Of a stretch of 18,734 bases of DNA, positions 14,002 through 18,734 are shown piece after piece; position 1 is the stretch's first letter; every line of letters starts with the position of its first letter. This DNA is from Clostridia bacterium. Lineage in GTDB: Bacteria; Bacillota; Clostridia; TANB77; CAG-508. The notes below the pieces were generated by a model. That model did not search any database, had not been told where the DNA came from, and worked only from the letters and a program-made list of their open reading frames with translations. Made by a program: the position numbers and the translations under genes. The stretch covers positions 1 through 18,734 of the forward strand of contig JAAVZQ010000033.1 of NCBI GenBank assembly GCA_022791735.1. Direction: 5' to 3'.

Positions 14002-14260
14002 TAAAACCTAGATATCCCTAGGAAAAGCCTTGGAATGTAACTAAAATGAAACGAAAAAGCTATAAAAATTTAATAAAACATACTAAATTAGCAGAATGTA
14101 GTTCCGTAAAGCAAAAATAAAGCCAAGAAAAAGCCAAAAAATACCCTATTGCAAATTTGCTCAAATATTGTAAAATAAGATAGTAAAAAACTATATTATT
14201 GCGAAAAAATGCATAAAACGAGAAATAGCAAAAATTAACATAAAAAATTTGCAAAAACCA
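14002..14260. other. Intergenic A-rich stretch, no gene recognised
   Basis: It contains a CCTAG/CTAGG dyad right after the preceding stop (without a T-run), several AAAGC-type A-rich repeats, and the palindrome GCAAATTTGC. The only open frame, a 64-codon one on the minus strand, is Phe/Tyr-rich and has no RBS, so I treat it as chance. Confidence 0.5.
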
Positions 14261-14289
14261 TTGAAAAATGAAGAAAAACCGTGTATAAT
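14261..14289 (+). promoter_or_regulatory. Sigma-A promoter of the giant surface protein gene
   Basis: TTGAAA (14261-14266), a 17-bp spacer and TATAAT (14284-14289) precede the start codon by 33 bp. AGGAGG at 14309-14314 gives ideal 8-nt RBS spacing. Confidence 0.85.
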
Positions 14290-14322
14290 ATAGTTATATG
14301 TGAAAATTAGGAGGAAGTTTCT

Positions 14323-17300
14323 ATGAACAGAAAAATTATGACTAAAATGATGGCTGCGTTTTTAGCATTCACACTATCTTTTGCTAACGTAGCAATGCTT
14401 GGAATTTACACAAGTACAACCTATGCATCAACAGCAAAACTAGAAGAACAAAGTACAAATGTAGATAAAGCAGAAATAGAATTTGATGCATACTTCAAAG
14501 AAAATGGAAGAATAATGCATAGTAAAACAATGGATGTAGCAAATGAAAGTGAGATGCTATATCTTGAACTAAAAGTAGGAGAAGGATATCTTGCAAATGC
14601 AAATATAAAAATATCAGATGCAAACTTTAAAGTACAAGATAAAGAGGAAGAACTAACTCTTATACAAGATATTTCATCTGATGAAAACAAGATAGTATTA
14701 AATCAAATAGGAAAAGGAGAAGCAGCCATACTTGAAATTCCAATTAAAATAAATGCTGGTTCTAGTTTTAATGTCAAAGACTTAGCAAAAACAGCAAGTG
14801 TAGAATTAGAAGGAACATATGTAAGCAAAACAGGAAAAGAAATCGCAGTAAACAAAACAATAGAAATAGAAACAAGTTTAGATGGCACAGCAGAGAGTAT
14901 GTTATCTGAAGAAGTTTCAAAATACATTACATATAATGTAGGTGGAAGTAAAGGTGTGATACTTCAAACTATTATCAAATCAAAATTAGTAGATAACAAA
15001 CTACCAGTAAAATCTACAAGATTAGAAATAGAAACTCCAGTTATAAATAATATTAAGCCAAAAACAATTACACTACTTGCAAAATCACAAATGGCTACAA
15101 ATGGCAAGAGTATGACAAAAGTATTTAATGAAGAAGAATACAAATTAGAAGATGGCAAAATAGTTTTATTATTAGAGAATGAAAATGATAATCTTTCATG
15201 GATGAAAAATGTAGAAGATGAAATAATCCTTACATGTATATATGATGAAAATGCAATAGTAGAAAAAGCAGAAATTGAGCTAAATGCAAAAGCAGAAATT
15301 ACATACTATGGAAAAACAGAAAAAACAGTAGAGGCAAACATAAATGATAAAAAAGAACTCACAGAACAAGTAGGAGATATAGTAACACCTAATATAGAAC
15401 TTTCAGAAGAAAAGCTATATAAAGGATATATGCTAAATAGCAAGAACACATCATTCACAGACAAGCTAAGCCTAGACATAGGATATAGCGAATTAATGGA
15501 CAAAATAGTATTCCAAGATGAAACAAAATATATTGATGAATATGGAAATACATTCCCATCAAATGCATTATATAAATCAGTAAAAATATCAAAAGAAAAC
15601 CTAGAAGAACTACTAGGAGAAGATGGATATATAAACATTCTAAACAATAATGGAGAAGTAATAGATACATTAAATAAAGACAAATTAGAAATTGTATTTG
15701 AAAACGAAGTATCAAATATATCATTTGAAACAAGTAAACCAAAAACAGAAGGAATTTTGGAAATAGAAAATGCAAGAGAAATAAAAGCATTAGAATATTC
15801 AAAAGGACAAATAGAGAAATTCGTAGGATACAGAGTGGATTTAGCTACTAATATATATAAAGATAACAAAGTAATAATTAATGGAATTAGTTCAAAAGAA
15901 ATAGTACTTGAAAACCCAAAAATAGAAGCAAATTTGGTTATAAGCAAACCAAATATTTCTACAGTAGTTAAAAATGAAGGTGTAGAGATAAGAGCAACAT
16001 TAAAAACAAACAATAGTAGTTCGGCACTTTACAAAAATCCTAAATTAGAGATTGTATTACCAAAATACATAAAAACTATTGATGTAGAAAATGTTAAACT
16101 TCTATATGATAATGAATTAAAATTTGCAGAAACAAAAATGTACAGAAATGAAAATGGAAATATTGTAATTTCACTTGAACTTAAAGGAGAACAAAAAGGA
16201 TATAATGAAAATGCAATAGCAGAAGGTGCAACAATAATAATGAATGCAGACATTACAGTGGACGAGCTTACACCAACAAGAGAAGAAAAAGTCTACCTTA
16301 ATATAGTAAATGAAAATGTAAAAGATGCATCTTCATTTGAAACAAATATGAAATTTGTAGCACCAACAGGAATGGTAACAGTAAATCAAATATCTAACTA
16401 TAATGAAAATGGAGAAAAGGTATCTTCAATAAATGGTAAAAAAGAAACAGGAGCAATAGAAACAAAAGCAGCAGCAAAAACAGCGAATGTAAACATGCTT
16501 GTAATAAACAACTATGAATATGATTGTGGAAACATTAAAATACTTGGTAGAACACCATTTGAAGGAAACAAATCAATCAAAACAGGAGCAGATTTAGGAA
16601 GCACATTTACAGCAAAAATGGTAAGTAGTATACAAGCAGTGACAGGAGTACAAAATGAAAATATCACAGTATATTATAGTAGTAATGGAAATGCTACAAA
16701 AGATTTGAATGATATCTTAAATGGTTGGACAAACGATATAAACACATTAAATGAAGTAAAATCATATATGATAGTCCTAAATAATGTAACACTAAAAACA
16801 GGTGATACAATAGGATTTACTTATAATGTAGAAATACCAGCAGGACTAGAACACAATGAAGAAACATATGGAATATTCACAGTATATTATACAAGACAAA
16901 ATAAAGAAGTAGCAGCAAGTGAAAACCTAGCGCCAGTAATGATAGCAGCAGATACAATAACAGGAATAAGTGCAGGAGTAAGAAAAATGCTTGCAGCAAA
17001 TGATGAGATAATGGCTTATGAAGAAAGCTCAGAATCAGGAAGCACAGGACTTACAACAGGGGAAGGACCAAACTTAGAGGTAACAATGACAGCAGAAGGT
17101 GCAAAAAGTGGAAAACTAACAAATGGTAATAATGTACAAGAAAGAGATATAGTAAAATACAAAGTAGCTATAAAGAACAAATCAAATGCAGTGTCAGCAA
17201 GAGATGTAAAGCTTAAAGTTATGATACCAGAAAATGCATACTATATAGATGAAGGAAATAGTGTGGATGGAATAATAAAAGAATTTACAATAAATATGTC

Positions 17301-18734
17301 AGAAATACTACCAGGAAAAACAAACGAAGTAGAATTTTCATTAAAAATGGCAAGTTATGAAAATCCAATAACAGTTGGAGATGGATCTTTTGTTATAAAT
17401 ACTGTAAAAGTAAAAACAGAAACAAAAGTAGGAGAATATCCAGATATTTTTACAACAGAATTTATAAGTAATATAACAAAAAATAATAATAAAATAGATT
17501 TAGATATTAGCACACATGTTATGGGTAACTTCGATATAGGACTTGTTGTGCCATATTCGATACAGTGCTATAATCTTACAAGTTTAGATAAACTAGAAAA
17601 CGTAGAAATTACATGTAAAGTACCAGATGAATTAGAATTTGTTAGAGTAGAAGAAAGCGAAGAATATACAGCAGATGGAATTACATGGAAATATGAAAAT
17701 GGAGTAATAACATGGAACATTAGAGAATTTAGAAATCCTACACTTACATGGGAAGGAAAAGTAAAAGATCTTACAGAAGGATATGAAAGAAATGTCACAG
17801 TAAAGGCTAATGCAAAATATAATAATGAAACATATTCAAGTAATGAATTTACAAATAAAATTCAAAAACAAGGATTTACTTTAACACAAAGAATAGATAA
17901 ATCAAGTGAATATATATCAGAAGGAGAAGAAGTAACATATACAATAACTATTCAAAATGTATCACCAGCAACATTGTTTACTGTAATAGAAGATGAACTA
18001 CCAAAAGAATTAAAGTTTAAAAAATATTACTATACACAAAATGGAAAAGAAACTATAGTAAGTAGTATAGCAGAGAATAGAGTAAATCTAAGACCAACAT
18101 TAAAGGCAGGAGAAACATTCACATTAAATATAGTTGGAGAAGCACTTGGCGTACAAAATGATACAAAAATAGTAAATAAGGTAAAAGTTTCAACTAATAA
18201 TGTAGAAAAAACATCAGAATCTTCTCCACTTACAATAACAGGAAAAAAGGGACCTGCACCTACAAATGATCCAAACGGTGGAAATGATGAAAAGAAAACA
18301 TATATACTTTCAGGAACAGCATGGCTAGACAGTGATAAAGACGGCAAGAGAAGTGAAGGAGAAAGCTTACTTTCAGGAATAAAAGTATACTTATTAAATG
18401 CAAGTACAAATGCAATTGTTAAAGAAACAAGCACAAATTCAAATGGAGCATATACTTTCTCAGATGTTGAAAAAGGTAGATACATTGTAGTTTTTGAATA
18501 TGATACTAAAAAATACGATATAACACAATGCCAAGTAAGTGGAGTAGATACAAGCTTTAACTCAGATGCAGTAAATATGAATGTAGATATAAAAGGCGAG
18601 ACAAAGAAGGTAGCGGCTACAAATGCAATAATCATAGATGCAAATACATATAATGTAGACTTAGGATTAGTAGATAGTCCAAAATTTGATATGAAGCTTG
18701 AAAAAACAGTTAGCCTAGTACAAGTAAGTACAAA
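14323..18734 (+). CDS. Giant cell-surface protein with DUF11-like and SdrD B-like domains (3' end outside window)
   Basis: The frame is open from ATG 14323 to the window edge (1470 codons, no stop). A signal peptide covers about residues 1-36 (basic MNRKIMTKMM, hydrophobic core, TTYAS cleavage area). The body is a series of beta-rich, Asn/Lys/Glu/Thr-rich modules of about 100-150 residues. Conserved-repeat (DUF11-like) modules are seen at about 917-1010 and 1187-1300 (EEVTYTITIQNVSPATLF). A Pro/Gly/Asn linker follows. Then from about 1328 comes an SdrD B-like domain (GTAWLDSDKDGKRSEGES, with the Ca-binding-type acidic loop). Wall anchoring would be decided by the missing C-terminus. No zero-frame CGG occurs in 1470 codons. 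It is likely an adhesin or matrix component. Confidence 0.9.
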   Translation, partial: MNRKIMTKMMAAFLAFTLSFANVAMLGIYTSTTYASTAKLEEQSTNVDKAEIEFDAYFKENGRIMHSKTMDVANESEMLYLELKVGEGYLANANIKISDANFKVQDKEEELTLIQDISSDENKIVLNQIGKGEAAILEIPIKINAGSSFNVKDLAKTASVELEGTYVSKTGKEIAVNKTIEIETSLDGTAESMLSEEVSKYITYNVGGSKGVILQTIIKSKLVDNKLPVKSTRLEIETPVINNIKPKTITLLAKSQMATNGKSMTKVFNEEEYKLEDGKIVLLLENENDNLSWMKNVEDEIILTCIYDENAIVEKAEIELNAKAEITYYGKTEKTVEANINDKKELTEQVGDIVTPNIELSEEKLYKGYMLNSKNTSFTDKLSLDIGYSELMDKIVFQDETKYIDEYGNTFPSNALYKSVKISKENLEELLGEDGYINILNNNGEVIDTLNKDKLEIVFENEVSNISFETSKPKTEGILEIENAREIKALEYSKGQIEKFVGYRVDLATNIYKDNKVIINGISSKEIVLENPKIEANLVISKPNISTVVKNEGVEIRATLKTNNSSSALYKNPKLEIVLPKYIKTIDVENVKLLYDNELKFAETKMYRNENGNIVISLELKGEQKGYNENAIAEGATIIMNADITVDELTPTREEKVYLNIVNENVKDASSFETNMKFVAPTGMVTVNQISNYNENGEKVSSINGKKETGAIETKAAAKTANVNMLVINNYEYDCGNIKILGRTPFEGNKSIKTGADLGSTFTAKMVSSIQAVTGVQNENITVYYSSNGNATKDLNDILNGWTNDINTLNEVKSYMIVLNNVTLKTGDTIGFTYNVEIPAGLEHNEETYGIFTVYYTRQNKEVAASENLAPVMIAADTITGISAGVRKMLAANDEIMAYEESSESGSTGLTTGEGPNLEVTMTAEGAKSGKLTNGNNVQERDIVKYKVAIKNKSNAVSARDVKLKVMIPENAYYIDEGNSVDGIIKEFTINMSEILPGKTNEVEFSLKMASYENPITVGDGSFVINTVKVKTETKVGEYPDIFTTEFISNITKNNNKIDLDISTHVMGNFDIGLVVPYSIQCYNLTSLDKLENVEITCKVPDELEFVRVEESEEYTADGITWKYENGVITWNIREFRNPTLTWEGKVKDLTEGYERNVTVKANAKYNNETYSSNEFTNKIQKQGFTLTQRIDKSSEYISEGEEVTYTITIQNVSPATLFTVIEDELPKELKFKKYYYTQNGKETIVSSIAENRVNLRPTLKAGETFTLNIVGEALGVQNDTKIVNKVKVSTNNVEKTSESSPLTITGKKGPAPTNDPNGGNDEKKTYILSGTAWLDSDKDGKRSEGESLLSGIKVYLLNASTNAIVKETSTNSNGAYTFSDVEKGRYIVVFEYDTKKYDITQCQVSGVDTSFNSDAVNMNVDIKGETKKVAATNAIIIDANTYNVDLGLVDSPKFDMKLEKTVSLVQVST

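Noticed and set aside
14421..18635. Many minus-strand open frames opposite the giant surface gene
   Set aside because: They are Ser/Phe/Ile-rich shadows of Lys/Glu/Thr codons on the plus strand, without RBS. The plus strand is open for 1470 codons with a signal peptide and recognisable domains.
1..18734. CRISPR arrays, rRNA, tRNA or riboswitches
   Set aside because: No regularly spaced repeats with unique spacers, no cloverleaf-like sequence with CCA-type ends, and no riboswitch consensus was seen on either strand by eye.

Overview
This is an AT-rich window with strong AGGAGG-type ribosome binding sites, dense A/T-ending codon use, ClpC adaptor mecA, and a DUF4321-radC-mreB-mreC-mreD-mrdA-minC order. 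Together these point to a chromosome of an anaerobic low-GC Firmicute (Clostridia-like, probably an uncultured gut lineage). I cannot name genus or species from the sequence alone.

Layout. (1) Positions 1-3731 are an accessory cassette region. It holds the last 24 codons of an unknown gene, a YoeB/RelB-type toxin-antitoxin pair, a 57-residue orphan protein, and a two-gene unit of an EEP-family nuclease and an Abi/UG-type reverse transcriptase. Three near-identical 28-bp dif-like sites (139-166, 1240-1267, 3670-3697) punctuate it. Each site has an 11-bp arm, a 6-bp spacer and an 11-bp arm, and each sits a few bases downstream of a strong hairpin. (2) Positions 3732-4383 hold mecA on the minus strand. 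(3) Positions 4565-10222 hold the morphogenesis operon: DUF4321, radC, mreB, mreC, mreD and mrdA (PBP2). (4) Positions 10227-10459 are a long imperfect inverted-repeat element. (5) Next come a minC that lacks the FtsZ-binding N domain (10555-11061), an Xre repressor (minus), three 20-bp operators, and a pilin-like Cys-rich secreted protein (11526-12757). (6) Three small proteins follow (12919-14001), then the first 1470 codons of a giant surface protein with DUF11-like and SdrD B-like domains, cut by the window end.

The outstanding observation is translational. Eight times in this window a gene is broken by one extra C, and every time the C lies directly before a Gly codon (GGN), so the zero frame reads CGG. 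If the ribosome moves +1 there (skipping the C, or decoding CGGN as Gly), the following become intact and family-typical: mecA (216 aa), DUF4321 (85 aa), radC (231 aa), mreD (177 aa, two sites), mrdA (714 aa) and the pilin-like gene (409 aa, two sites). I found no zero-frame CGG that is decoded as Arg in roughly 5,400 codons of the window, while AGA, AGG, CGT, CGC and CGA are used normally. Many out-of-phase CGG trinucleotides cause no disruption. This looks like a genome-wide decoding rule, CGG(N) = +1 frameshift yielding Gly, rather than scattered pseudogenes or sequencing errors.

The second notable system is the set of dif-like sites flanking defence and toxin-antitoxin cassettes. It suggests modules mobilised by a Xer-type tyrosine recombinase next to mecA.
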